This document shows positions 1 through 6,364 of a stretch of DNA of 9,671 nucleotides, one piece after another. The translations under genes were made by a program, and so were the position numbers. The notes under the pieces are model-generated. The model ran no database searches. It was not told the origin of the DNA and worked only from the letters and a program-made list of their open reading frames with translations. Positions within the stretch are counted from its first letter, which is position 1. Every line of letters begins with the position of its first letter. Source of the DNA: an uncultured Elusimicrobia bacterium (GTDB lineage: Bacteria > Elusimicrobiota > Endomicrobiia > Endomicrobiales > Endomicrobiaceae); NCBI GenBank assembly GCA_947168325.1, contig CAMVLN010000053.1:1-9671 (forward strand). The letters are read 5' to 3'.

Positions 1-813
1 GAAATTTATGGGCAAGGTGGAGAACCATTGATTTTACCTTATATGAAAACAATTTTACAAAAAACATTAAAAAAAAAACATTTAAAACAGACTATTATTA
101 GTAATTTTCAAGTTGTTAGTGATGAATTAATAGAGTTAATACTAAAAAATAATACAGATTTAATAATATCTATAGATTCTCAAAACAAATCTACTTATGA
201 AAAAATTAGAGTTGGTGCAAGTTTCGACAAACTAATAGCAAATATTAATAGATTAAATTATTTTATAAAAAGCTTTAAAAAAAATTTCTTTGTTACAGTT
301 AATTTTGTATTGATTAGAGAAAACTATAAAGAATTAGTAGATATGGTTTATTTTATAAAAAAATACAATTTTAAGACATTGGCAATAATAAAAGATTCAA
401 GACCTGTCGGTCATAAAGCTTGTTTTTCTGATGCAGAAAAACAAGAAATTAAGATTTTGCTAGATAAAGCAAAATTTGTGGCAAAAGATTTGGGTGTAGA
501 AATAATTTTATTAAAACTTGATAATAATAAAAATGACTGTAAAAAAAATATTATTGGGGAAAATATTTACAAAAAAGATAGACTATTTTGTCACTTACCT
601 TGGTATAAGTTGACAATTTCATATGACAAAACAGTATCTGTAGATTGTTTTTGTAAATCTAATTATAAAATAGATATGAATAAAGTAAAAACTATAGAAG
701 ATATATGGAATTTATCTGCATTCGTAAAGCATAGAACAGCCATTTTAAAGCATGATATAAGTTTATGTGATACTACATGCAGGAATTTGGATTACAATTA
801 CAGGTATAAATAA
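1..813 (+). CDS. Radical SAM / SPASM-domain protein, 5' end missing
   Basis: The reading frame is open to base 1, so this is the C-terminal 270 codons of a longer gene. The first visible residues contain GQGGEPL, the 'GGEP' S-adenosylmethionine-contacting motif that follows the CxxxCxxC cluster motif in radical SAM enzymes; that cluster motif must lie upstream of the window. The middle (ISIDS..., YEKIR, a long alternating beta/alpha stretch) fits the rest of the partial TIM barrel. The C-terminal part looks like a SPASM/twitch auxiliary Fe-S region: C197 followed by HLPW, C216-F-C218, a W/R stretch (IWNLSAFVKHR), then C256-x3-C260 (codons counted from base 1). Five cysteines suggest one auxiliary cluster rather than the full two-cluster SPASM set; this is inference. 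The substrate cannot be told from the sequence. A TTG at 28 falls inside the GGEP motif and is not a credible start. phoU follows after 15 nt, so the two may be co-transcribed. Confidence 0.85.
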   Translation, partial: EIYGQGGEPLILPYMKTILQKTLKKKHLKQTIISNFQVVSDELIELILKNNTDLIISIDSQNKSTYEKIRVGASFDKLIANINRLNYFIKSFKKNFFVTVNFVLIRENYKELVDMVYFIKKYNFKTLAIIKDSRPVGHKACFSDAEKQEIKILLDKAKFVAKDLGVEIILLKLDNNKNDCKKNIIGENIYKKDRLFCHLPWYKLTISYDKTVSVDCFCKSNYKIDMNKVKTIEDIWNLSAFVKHRTAILKHDISLCDTTCRNLDYNYRYK

Positions 814-819
814 TCAGTT

Positions 820-824
820 GGAGG
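820..824 (+). promoter_or_regulatory. Shine-Dalgarno of phoU
   Basis: GGAGG lies 4 nt before the ATG at 829, in the 15-nt gap after the radical SAM gene. It is one of the strongest ribosome binding sites in the window and fixes the phoU start. Confidence 0.75.
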
Positions 825-828
825 TAAT

Positions 829-1491
829 ATGAGACATTTTGATATAGAAATGAATAATTTAAAAAAAAAGCTTTTGGATATGGCAGAAATAGTTCAAGAA
901 ATGATAAAATTTTCAGTTGATATGATAGTAAAAAGAGATATAAATTTATCACAAGAAGTTTTTAATAGAGAAAGAGAAGCTAATCTTACAGAAATAGTAG
1001 TAGACGATACATGTTTAAAACTCATAGCTTTAAATCAGCCCGTGGGTGCAGATTTGAGATTTATTACTTCAGCAATGAGAATAAATAGTGATTTAGAAAG
1101 AATGGGAGATGAGGCAGTAAATATTTGTGAAATAGGTGAAAATTTATTAAAGTATCCAGATTTAAAACCTTTAATAGATATTCCTAAAATGGCAAAAACA
1201 GTTGTAGCTATGGTTATAGATAGTATTTGTGCTTTTAATACAAGTGATGCCGAACTTGCTGATACAGTGCTATCCAAAGATGATGAAGTAGATGAGTTAA
1301 AAATAACAATTATAAAAGATTTATTGGAATTTATGACAGATACTTCAGATAAAACTATGTTGATTAGAGCAATGGATTTGATGTTTATTGCAAAAAATCT
1401 TGAAAGGTTAGGAGATCATGCAACAAATATTGCAGAGGATGTAATATTTATGGTTCATGGTAAGGATATAAGGCATTTAAGAAGTTTTTAA
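829..1491 (+). CDS. phoU: Phosphate signalling protein PhoU
   Basis: This 220-residue all-helical protein is the normal length for PhoU. It shows the two tandem three-helix repeats of the family, each with the metal-binding signature: LERMGDEAVNICE at residues 89-101 and LERLGDHATNIAE at 191-203. The N-terminus (MRHFDIEM...L...L..M) also matches the family. PhoU is a cytoplasmic, peripheral-membrane regulator. It links the PstSCAB phosphate transporter to a PhoR-type histidine kinase and represses phosphate uptake when phosphate is ample. No pst or pho two-component genes are visible here: the gene before it encodes a radical SAM protein and the gene after it, beyond a 195-nt gap, a nitroreductase. 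Any link to pst genes must be upstream of the window or elsewhere. The start is fixed by GGAGG 4 nt upstream; the stop is TAA. Confidence 0.95.
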   Translation: MRHFDIEMNNLKKKLLDMAEIVQEMIKFSVDMIVKRDINLSQEVFNREREANLTEIVVDDTCLKLIALNQPVGADLRFITSAMRINSDLERMGDEAVNICEIGENLLKYPDLKPLIDIPKMAKTVVAMVIDSICAFNTSDAELADTVLSKDDEVDELKITIIKDLLEFMTDTSDKTMLIRAMDLMFIAKNLERLGDHATNIAEDVIFMVHGKDIRHLRSF

Positions 1492-1566
1492 TAAGAAAAA
1501 TATCATATATGGTACATATTTTGTAACTTTTTAATATTGTATTGTTTATCCAATTTTTTGTTTTAG

Positions 1567-1589
1567 ATAAAAACTAATTTTTATTTTTT
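1567..1589 (+). terminator. Possible weak terminator after phoU
   Basis: ATAAAAA (1567-1573) and TTTTTAT (1578-1584) form a 7-bp A/T-only stem with a CTAA loop, followed by a T-run to 1589. With no G-C pair the hairpin is weak and could arise by chance in such AT-rich DNA. Its position, about 75 nt after phoU and upstream of a clear promoter, is the main argument for it. Confidence 0.25.
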
Positions 1590-1629
1590 AAATGATAAAA
1601 TATGATTTTAGTATTATTTATTATAAAAA

Positions 1630-1658
1630 TTGAAATTTAACAAAAATATGTATATAAT
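1630..1658 (+). promoter_or_regulatory. Sigma-70 type promoter for the long operon
   Basis: The -35 element TTGAAA (1630-1635) is separated by 17 nt from a perfect -10 element TATAAT (1653-1658). Transcription would start near 1665, about 20 nt before the nitroreductase ATG. AT-rich DNA throws up many -10-like boxes, but this combination of box quality, ideal spacing and position directly before an SD and ATG, in the only real gap, makes it credible. Confidence 0.65.
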
Positions 1659-1675
1659 CTTCATTATATTAATAT

Positions 1676-1680
1676 AGGGG
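1676..1680 (+). promoter_or_regulatory. Shine-Dalgarno of the nitroreductase gene
   Basis: AGGGG ends 6 nt before the ATG at 1687. It matters because it supports translation of the N-terminal signal peptide: there is no other in-frame ATG before the FMN-binding motif. Confidence 0.6.
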
Positions 1681-1686
1681 ACTGTA

Positions 1687-2268
1687 ATGAGTATAAAAAA
1701 AATACTTATTTTTTTGTTGATTTTATTTTTAAGATTTCCTTGTTTTGCAGAAACAAAATATACACATAGTGCTATAGATAATATATTAAATAGAAAAAGT
1801 ATACGAAGTTTTTCTAATAAAAAAGTGGAACAGGAAAAAATAAACTTGATTTTAAAGTCTGCAATGGCAGCTCCAAGTGCAATGAATAAGCAACCTTGGG
1901 AAATTATCGTTGTGACAGATAGTAAAAAATTAGAACAAATTGCAAAAGATATTCCAAATGCTTCTTATAGTAAGACTTCACAGCTTACAATAATTGTTTG
2001 TGGTAATACAGATATTAGTGAAAAATTTTGGCTTCAAGACTGTTGTGCTATGACAGAAAATATTTTATTGGCAGTTGAAGGTTTAGGATTGGGAGCAGTA
2101 TGGTGTGCAGTTTATCCGTTTGAAGATAAAGTAGAAAAAGTAAAGAAACTATTTAATTTACCTGAAAATATTATTCCATTAAATGTTATACCTATTGGAT
2201 ATTCTGCAATAAAAGAAAAGCCAAAGCAAAAATATGATTCTAAAAAAATTCATACTAATAATTGGTAA
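1687..2268 (+). CDS. Nitroreductase-family flavoprotein with signal peptide
   Basis: This 193-residue protein belongs to the FMN-dependent nitroreductase family. Family signs are RKSIRSF (36-42, FMN phosphate contact), APSAMNKQPW (62-71, FMN-binding loop with conserved QPW), the helix ending EGLGLGAVWCAVYP (131-144, with GLG.xW) and IPIGY (168-172) near the C-terminus. Such enzymes reduce nitro compounds, quinones or similar acceptors with NAD(P)H; the natural substrate is unknown. The first 21 residues look like a Sec signal peptide: KK at 4-5, a long Leu/Ile core and a likely cleavage after CFA (19-21). There is no twin-arginine motif and no proper lipobox (RFPC lacks the Leu at -3). The mature part, about 172 residues, is a complete small nitroreductase. 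It is the first gene after the promoter at 1630-1658. ilvC follows after 52 nt. Confidence 0.88.
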   Translation: MSIKKILIFLLILFLRFPCFAETKYTHSAIDNILNRKSIRSFSNKKVEQEKINLILKSAMAAPSAMNKQPWEIIVVTDSKKLEQIAKDIPNASYSKTSQLTIIVCGNTDISEKFWLQDCCAMTENILLAVEGLGLGAVWCAVYPFEDKVEKVKKLFNLPENIIPLNVIPIGYSAIKEKPKQKYDSKKIHTNNW

Positions 2269-2310
2269 TGAATATTTTATGTAATGTAAAAATACTCATA
2301 GTAGTAATAT

Positions 2311-2315
2311 GGAAG
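2311..2315 (+). promoter_or_regulatory. Shine-Dalgarno that sets the ilvC start at 2321
   Basis: GGAAG lies 5 nt before the ATG at 2321. An in-frame ATG at 2309 sits 12 nt further up, has no purine-rich site before it, and its own codons supply this SD. The inner ATG is therefore the better start. Confidence 0.6.
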
Positions 2316-2320
2316 AAATA

Positions 2321-3322
2321 ATGTCAGAAGAAATAAGTATTTATTACGATCAAGATGCAGACTTAAATTTATTAAAAGACAAAACAATAGCCATTTTGGG
2401 ATATGGTAGTCAAGGTAGACCACAGGCATTAAATTTAAGAGACTCTGGTTTAAATGTTATAGTAGGTCAAAGGATAGGCTCTGTACATTATAAAAATGCT
2501 ATAAAAGATGGTTTTAAACCTATAAGTGTTGTGGAAGCTGTTAAAAAAGCTGATTGGATACAAATGATGTTGCCTGATGAAAAACAAAAGGATATTTGGG
2601 AAAAAGATATTTTACCCAACTTAAAAGAAGGTGCGATTGTTTCTTTTGCTCATGGATTTAATATCACATTTAAACAAATTATTCCACCAAAGGATATTGA
2701 TGTTGTTATGATATCACCAAAAGGTGTAGGTCCCAAAGTTAGAATACAGTATCTTAATAATTATGGTGTTCCATGTTTGATAGCAATAGAGCAAAATGTT
2801 AGTGGCAAAGCAAAAGATCTAGCTCTTGCTTATGCAAAAGGCATTGGCGGAACTAGAGTTGGGGTTTTAGAAACTACTTTTAAAGAAGAAACGGAGTCTG
2901 ATTTATTTGGAGAACAAGTAGTTTTGTGTGGCGGAGTTATAGAACTTATAACTGCTGCTTTTGATACTTTAGTTCAAAATGGTTTTAAACCTGAGATGGC
3001 ATATTTTGAATGTTTTTACGAACTAAAGCTTCTTACAGATTTATTGTTTGAAAAAGGGATATCACAAACAAATTTAGCTATTTCAGATACCGCAGAATAT
3101 GGAGAATATGTTTCAGGTAAGAAAATAATTACAGATGACACAAAAAAAGCAATGAAAGAAATTCTTGATAAAATTAGATCAGGTGAGTTTGCTAAAAATT
3201 GGATAGCCGAAACAAAAGCAGGTAAACCATATTTATTGAAAGCAAGACAAGCAATTGCTCAAAGGAAAATAGAATTGGTTGGAAATAATTTAAGAAGGAT
3301 TCTGAGAAAAGAACAAGGGTAA
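2321..3322 (+). CDS. ilvC: Ketol-acid reductoisomerase (NAD(P)+)
   Basis: This is the short (class I) acetohydroxy acid isomeroreductase of valine, leucine and isoleucine synthesis. It converts acetolactate or acetohydroxybutyrate to the dihydroxy acid with Mg2+ and NAD(P)H. Starting at 2321 it has 333 residues, the usual class I length. The Rossmann motif is GYGSQG (27-32). Active-site residues are all present: H111 (AHGFN), K134 (PKG), D194 and E198 (DLFGEQ), E230 and E234 (FECFYELK), S255 (ISDTAEYG). Two normally conserved stretches differ. The usual GHAHA after the Rossmann turn reads GRPQA (32-36), and the cofactor loop, usually GSxSW, reads GSVHY (53-57). No acidic residue is in that loop, so NADPH is the default guess. 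No ilvB, ilvN, ilvD or leu gene is adjacent. Its last codons carry the SD of the next gene. Confidence 0.95.
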   Translation: MSEEISIYYDQDADLNLLKDKTIAILGYGSQGRPQALNLRDSGLNVIVGQRIGSVHYKNAIKDGFKPISVVEAVKKADWIQMMLPDEKQKDIWEKDILPNLKEGAIVSFAHGFNITFKQIIPPKDIDVVMISPKGVGPKVRIQYLNNYGVPCLIAIEQNVSGKAKDLALAYAKGIGGTRVGVLETTFKEETESDLFGEQVVLCGGVIELITAAFDTLVQNGFKPEMAYFECFYELKLLTDLLFEKGISQTNLAISDTAEYGEYVSGKKIITDDTKKAMKEILDKIRSGEFAKNWIAETKAGKPYLLKARQAIAQRKIELVGNNLRRILRKEQG

Positions 3323-3326
3323 TTTA

Positions 3327-4277
3327 ATGAAAAAAATTTTTTTAATAGTTTTGAAAATATTTGTGATATTGACAATATTGTTTATTGCTGTATATTTTTC
3401 TTTTAATTTTATTATGTCTGCTTTTGTTAGGGAAAAAAAAGAAGTTTTAGTTCCAGATTTGCAGGGTAAAACTTTGGTTGAATGTTTAGATATACTTTCA
3501 CAGTCAAAACTTGCTCTAATGAGAGAAGGAGCAGAATTTAATCAAGATGTTCCAGAGGGAACTGTTATAAGGCAAATTCCACCAGCAGGAATGAATGTTA
3601 AAGAGGGTAAAATTATTAAGATTACCATAAGTCAAGGAGGAGAAATAGTTTATGTTCCTGATTTGAAGGGACAAACTATTAGATCTGCGGTAATTTCTTT
3701 AAGAGCATTAGGCCTTGTACTAGGAGAACTTTCAAAAAAATATTCTATAAAATATGAAGAGGGAATTGTTTTGAGTCAAGATCCAATTGCTGGCTCAACT
3801 ATAGAAAAAGATGCTTCAATAAATGTTTTGGTTTCAAACGGTGTTCCTCAAGATGGAACAATTTTAATGCCAGATTGGTTTGGTAAATTAGCAGAAGATG
3901 CAAAGAATTGGGCAAAAGAAGAAAATTATGATGTTGAAGTTATATCCAAGAAAACAACACTGGTAAATCAAGGAGAGATATTTAAACAAAAACCTGATTT
4001 TGACGAAAAAATAACTAAAGATACAAAAATTATTTTTTATGTTGCCGATGAAAAAAGTTCATTTAAACTTGAAGAAAAAACTTTTAAATATGTTGTTCCT
4101 GATGGAAAAGAAAATAAAAGAATAAGGCTAGTTTTAAATGATGAAAATGGAGATAAAGATATTTTTAACGGTATAAGAGTTCCAAAAGCAAAAATAGTCG
4201 TACCTATAAAAGTTAATGGTAAAGCAAAAGTAAAGGTTTTTATTAATGATATTTCCATAGAGGAAATAGATTTATAG
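3327..4277 (+). CDS. Membrane-anchored PASTA-repeat protein without kinase domain
   Basis: This 316-residue protein has one N-terminal transmembrane helix (about 4-30, after MKK) and an outer part made of PASTA repeats. PASTA 1 (about 38-104) and PASTA 2 (107-171) are typical: VPDL.G.T, a helix, then EG.V..Q.P.AG..... and I.I.VS.G. PASTA 3 (about 179-240, opening MPDWFGK) is more diverged and less certain. The C-terminal part (about 250-316, VVPDG...KRIRLVLNDENG... then VNGKAKVKVFIND) looks like a small beta domain similar to the tail after the PASTA repeats in Firmicutes PrkC-type kinases; that comparison is from memory. There is no cytoplasmic kinase: only three residues precede the helix. 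PASTA domains bind muropeptides or uncrosslinked peptidoglycan, so an envelope sensor or scaffold is likely, without a known partner. AAGGG (3315-3319) inside the ilvC end is the ribosome site; rpe follows after 2 nt. Confidence 0.85.
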   Translation: MKKIFLIVLKIFVILTILFIAVYFSFNFIMSAFVREKKEVLVPDLQGKTLVECLDILSQSKLALMREGAEFNQDVPEGTVIRQIPPAGMNVKEGKIIKITISQGGEIVYVPDLKGQTIRSAVISLRALGLVLGELSKKYSIKYEEGIVLSQDPIAGSTIEKDASINVLVSNGVPQDGTILMPDWFGKLAEDAKNWAKEENYDVEVISKKTTLVNQGEIFKQKPDFDEKITKDTKIIFYVADEKSSFKLEEKTFKYVVPDGKENKRIRLVLNDENGDKDIFNGIRVPKAKIVVPIKVNGKAKVKVFINDISIEEIDL

Positions 4278-4279
4278 TT

Positions 4280-4933
4280 ATGAAAAAAATTTTGATAGCT
4301 CCTTCAATTTTATCTGCAAATTTCTCAAATTTAGAAAAAGATATATGTATGGTAGAACAAGCAGGAGCAGACTGGCTTCATATAGATGTTATGGACGGGC
4401 ATTTTGTTCCTAATATTACAATTGGTCCAGTTGTAGTAAAATCAATTAAAAAAACTACAAAGATGTTTTTTGATGTACATCTTATGGTAACAAATCCTGA
4501 GAAATACTGGGAAAGTTTTTATAATGCAGGAGCAGATTTAATAGTTTTTCATAACGAAATTTTATACGATAAAAAATTTTTGGTAGATGAGATAAAAGAA
4601 ACAGGAATAAAAGTTGGAGTATCAATAAAACCGGAAACATCTGTTAAAGCTATTTTAGAAATTTTGCCATTTTTAGATGTTGTTTTAATTATGTCTGTTG
4701 AACCTGGTTTTGGTGGACAATCTTTTATGTATGATATTGTCAATAAAATAACAGATTTAAGAAAAATTATAGATAATAAAAAATATAATTGTTTAATAGA
4801 AATAGATGGTGGAATAAATTATAAAACAGCTAGAATATGTGTAGATGCAGGAGCAGATGTTTTAGTTAGTGGAAGTTATATTTTTGAAGCTCAAAATCCA
4901 CAACAGATTTTAAAAGATTTAAAGAATATATAA
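4280..4933 (+). CDS. rpe: Ribulose-phosphate 3-epimerase
   Basis: This cytoplasmic TIM-barrel enzyme of 217 residues, the normal length, interconverts ribulose 5-phosphate and xylulose 5-phosphate in the pentose phosphate pathway. Conserved parts are APSILSANF (7-15), HIDVMDGHFVPN (34-45), DVHLMV (65-70), MSVEPGFGGQSF (138-149), IEIDGGIN (173-180) and VSGSYIF (196-202). The metal ligands H34, D36, H67 and D176 are all present; D36 and D176 are the acid/base pair. The loop PGFGGQ that closes over the phosphate is intact. The ATG is 2 nt after the PASTA gene stop and has no well-placed SD (an AGAGGA at 4259-4264 is 15 nt away), so re-initiation after the upstream gene is likely. The stop overlaps the next start (TAATG). 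Confidence 0.96.
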   Translation: MKKILIAPSILSANFSNLEKDICMVEQAGADWLHIDVMDGHFVPNITIGPVVVKSIKKTTKMFFDVHLMVTNPEKYWESFYNAGADLIVFHNEILYDKKFLVDEIKETGIKVGVSIKPETSVKAILEILPFLDVVLIMSVEPGFGGQSFMYDIVNKITDLRKIIDNKKYNCLIEIDGGINYKTARICVDAGADVLVSGSYIFEAQNPQQILKDLKNI

Positions 4934-6357
4934 TGTTTTTATATAAATCAAAAATATTATTTGCAATGTTTGTTTTGTATATTTTTATTGTGCATACTAT
5001 TTTGTTTGGACAAGATGAAAATATTATTGAAAGAAGTTTAATAACCCAAGAGCAAAAACAAGAATATCAAGAAGATATAGAAGATGTAGAAGAGTTAAAA
5101 GAACCATTATACAATAAAGATTTAGTTATAGAAACTAAAAATAATGTTTCAAAAGATGAAATTATTGAAGCAGATGAATATTTAAATAATGCTATATATT
5201 CTTGTAGTCAAAATAATTATAATGATGTTGGTGTCAACTATCATAAGTTTTTAGAGAAGCTAAATTCTTTAGATTTAAAACCAGGAGAAATAGAATATTT
5301 ATTAACAGATTGTGAAAATATTTTAAAAAAAATAAAACATATTAATGGTTTTGATACAAATAAAAATCATATAAATAGAGATGCAGCTTTTGAGATTTCT
5401 ATGGAATATGATGAAGAAATTTTAAATAAATGGATTAAGTTTTATACAACAGGGAAAGCTGCAAAGAGTATTAGACTTGCTCTTGAAAGAAGTGGAAAAT
5501 ATAAGGACTTAATATCATCTACATTAGAAGAATTTAATTTGCCACAAGAACTACAATATCTTCCAATAATTGAAAGTTTATTTAATAATAATACAATTTC
5601 AAGGGCAAAGGCTGTGGGTATGTGGCAAATAATGGCACATAGAGGACAAGCTTTGGGATTACAAATTAATTATTGGGTAGATGAAAGAAAAGATCCAGTA
5701 AAAGCTACAAGAGCTGCAGCAAAATATCTTAAAGAACTTTTTATATTGTTAAATGACTGGCATTTAGCTTTATCTGCATACAATAGAGGTGAGTATGGAA
5801 TTATTAGAGATATGAAATATTCAAATTCAGCTTCTTTATTAGATATGAAACAAAGAAATGCTACTCCAAAAGAAACTCAAAATTATATTCCTCAATTTAT
5901 TGTTGCTGTAAAAATTGCAAATAATCCAGAGGAATATGGATTTACAAATTTAAATTATCAAGAACCTTTAGAATATGATACAGTTATTATCAATAAAGTT
6001 ATAGACTTAAAAGTTATTGCAAAATGTGTTGGAGTAACAGTAGAAGTAATAAAAGAACTAAATCCATCAATACTTGCATGGTGTACTCCTCATGGATATA
6101 AAAATTTTGAATTACATTTGCCTTATGGTACAAAAGAAATATTTTTAGAGAATATTTCTAAAGAAAAGGAATTAAACCCTAATCCGGGATTTATAAAATA
6201 TAAAATTAAAAAGGGTGATTGTTTAGAAAACATTGCAAAAAAATTTAAAACTACTATTAAATCAATCAAAGAAGATAATCCAAAATTAAAGAAACAAAAA
6301 TATTTGCAACCTAAACAGATTCTTATCATCAGGCCAGGTAGAAAATATTATAAATAG
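4933..6357 (+). CDS. MltD-like membrane-bound or exported lytic transglycosylase with LysM
   Basis: This 474-residue exported protein cuts peptidoglycan glycan strands with formation of 1,6-anhydro-muramic ends. It has an N-terminal hydrophobic signal (about 5-25, LFGQ following), then an acidic, Glu-rich linker (about 27-85) and a helical region to about 185. The SLT (family 1) catalytic domain spans about 190-335: catalytic Glu in LPIIES (E214), GMWQIM (229-234), AYNRGE (282-287) and ETQNYIPQ (314-321), all MltD-type signatures. A degenerate LysM-like stretch (about 346-398) follows, then a clear LysM (about 422-468: YKIKKGDCLENIAKKF, DNPKLK, L.P.QIL.I). There is no lipobox cysteine, unlike E. 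coli MltD, so cleavage or membrane anchoring by the signal helix is expected. The start overlaps the rpe stop by one base. With the PASTA protein it is one of two peptidoglycan-directed proteins in this operon. Confidence 0.9.
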   Translation: MFLYKSKILFAMFVLYIFIVHTILFGQDENIIERSLITQEQKQEYQEDIEDVEELKEPLYNKDLVIETKNNVSKDEIIEADEYLNNAIYSCSQNNYNDVGVNYHKFLEKLNSLDLKPGEIEYLLTDCENILKKIKHINGFDTNKNHINRDAAFEISMEYDEEILNKWIKFYTTGKAAKSIRLALERSGKYKDLISSTLEEFNLPQELQYLPIIESLFNNNTISRAKAVGMWQIMAHRGQALGLQINYWVDERKDPVKATRAAAKYLKELFILLNDWHLALSAYNRGEYGIIRDMKYSNSASLLDMKQRNATPKETQNYIPQFIVAVKIANNPEEYGFTNLNYQEPLEYDTVIINKVIDLKVIAKCVGVTVEVIKELNPSILAWCTPHGYKNFELHLPYGTKEIFLENISKEKELNPNPGFIKYKIKKGDCLENIAKKFKTTIKSIKEDNPKLKKQKYLQPKQILIIRPGRKYYK

Positions 6358-6364
6358 GTAAATT

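Larger units (their letters stand above)
1492..1686. other. Intergenic region between phoU and the nitroreductase
   Basis: This 195-nt stretch is the only substantial non-coding DNA in the window. It holds the weak A/T hairpin at 1567-1589, the promoter at 1630-1658 and the ribosome binding site at 1676-1680. There is no tRNA-like or riboswitch-like structure. The transcript leader predicted from the promoter is only about 20 nt, too short for a leader-peptide attenuator or riboswitch. Confidence 0.6.

Noticed and set aside
28..813. TTG at 28 as start of the radical SAM gene
   Set aside because: The frame is open to base 1, and residues before this codon form the first half of the GGEP motif, so the gene begins upstream of the window.
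1035..1277. Minus-strand open frame inside phoU
   Set aside because: It is a shadow of the phoU coding strand with no SD and no recognisable domain.
1512..1530. Short inverted repeat ATATG-GTA-CATAT after phoU
   Set aside because: Only a 5-bp stem with a 3-nt loop and one G-C pair, with no T-run worth the name; too weak to call.
1592..1633. Tiny ORF of 13 codons in the intergenic gap
   Set aside because: It has no SD, overlaps the -35 box and is expected by chance in AT-rich DNA.
2262..2308. Possible promoter between the nitroreductase gene and ilvC
   Set aside because: TTGGTA is followed at 17 nt only by TGTAAA, a poor -10 box, and the -35 overlaps the upstream stop; no support for a separate ilvC promoter.
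3330..3343. A7T7 palindrome just after the PASTA gene start
   Set aside because: It is the ordinary codon string for Lys-Lys-Ile-Phe-Leu of a membrane anchor in AT-rich DNA; no G-C pairs and no evidence of regulatory use.
4361..4858. Three copies of GCAGGAGCAGA at 4361, 4526 and 4847
   Set aside because: They encode the recurrent AGAD motif of the rpe TIM barrel with the same preferred codons; not a DNA-level repeat element.
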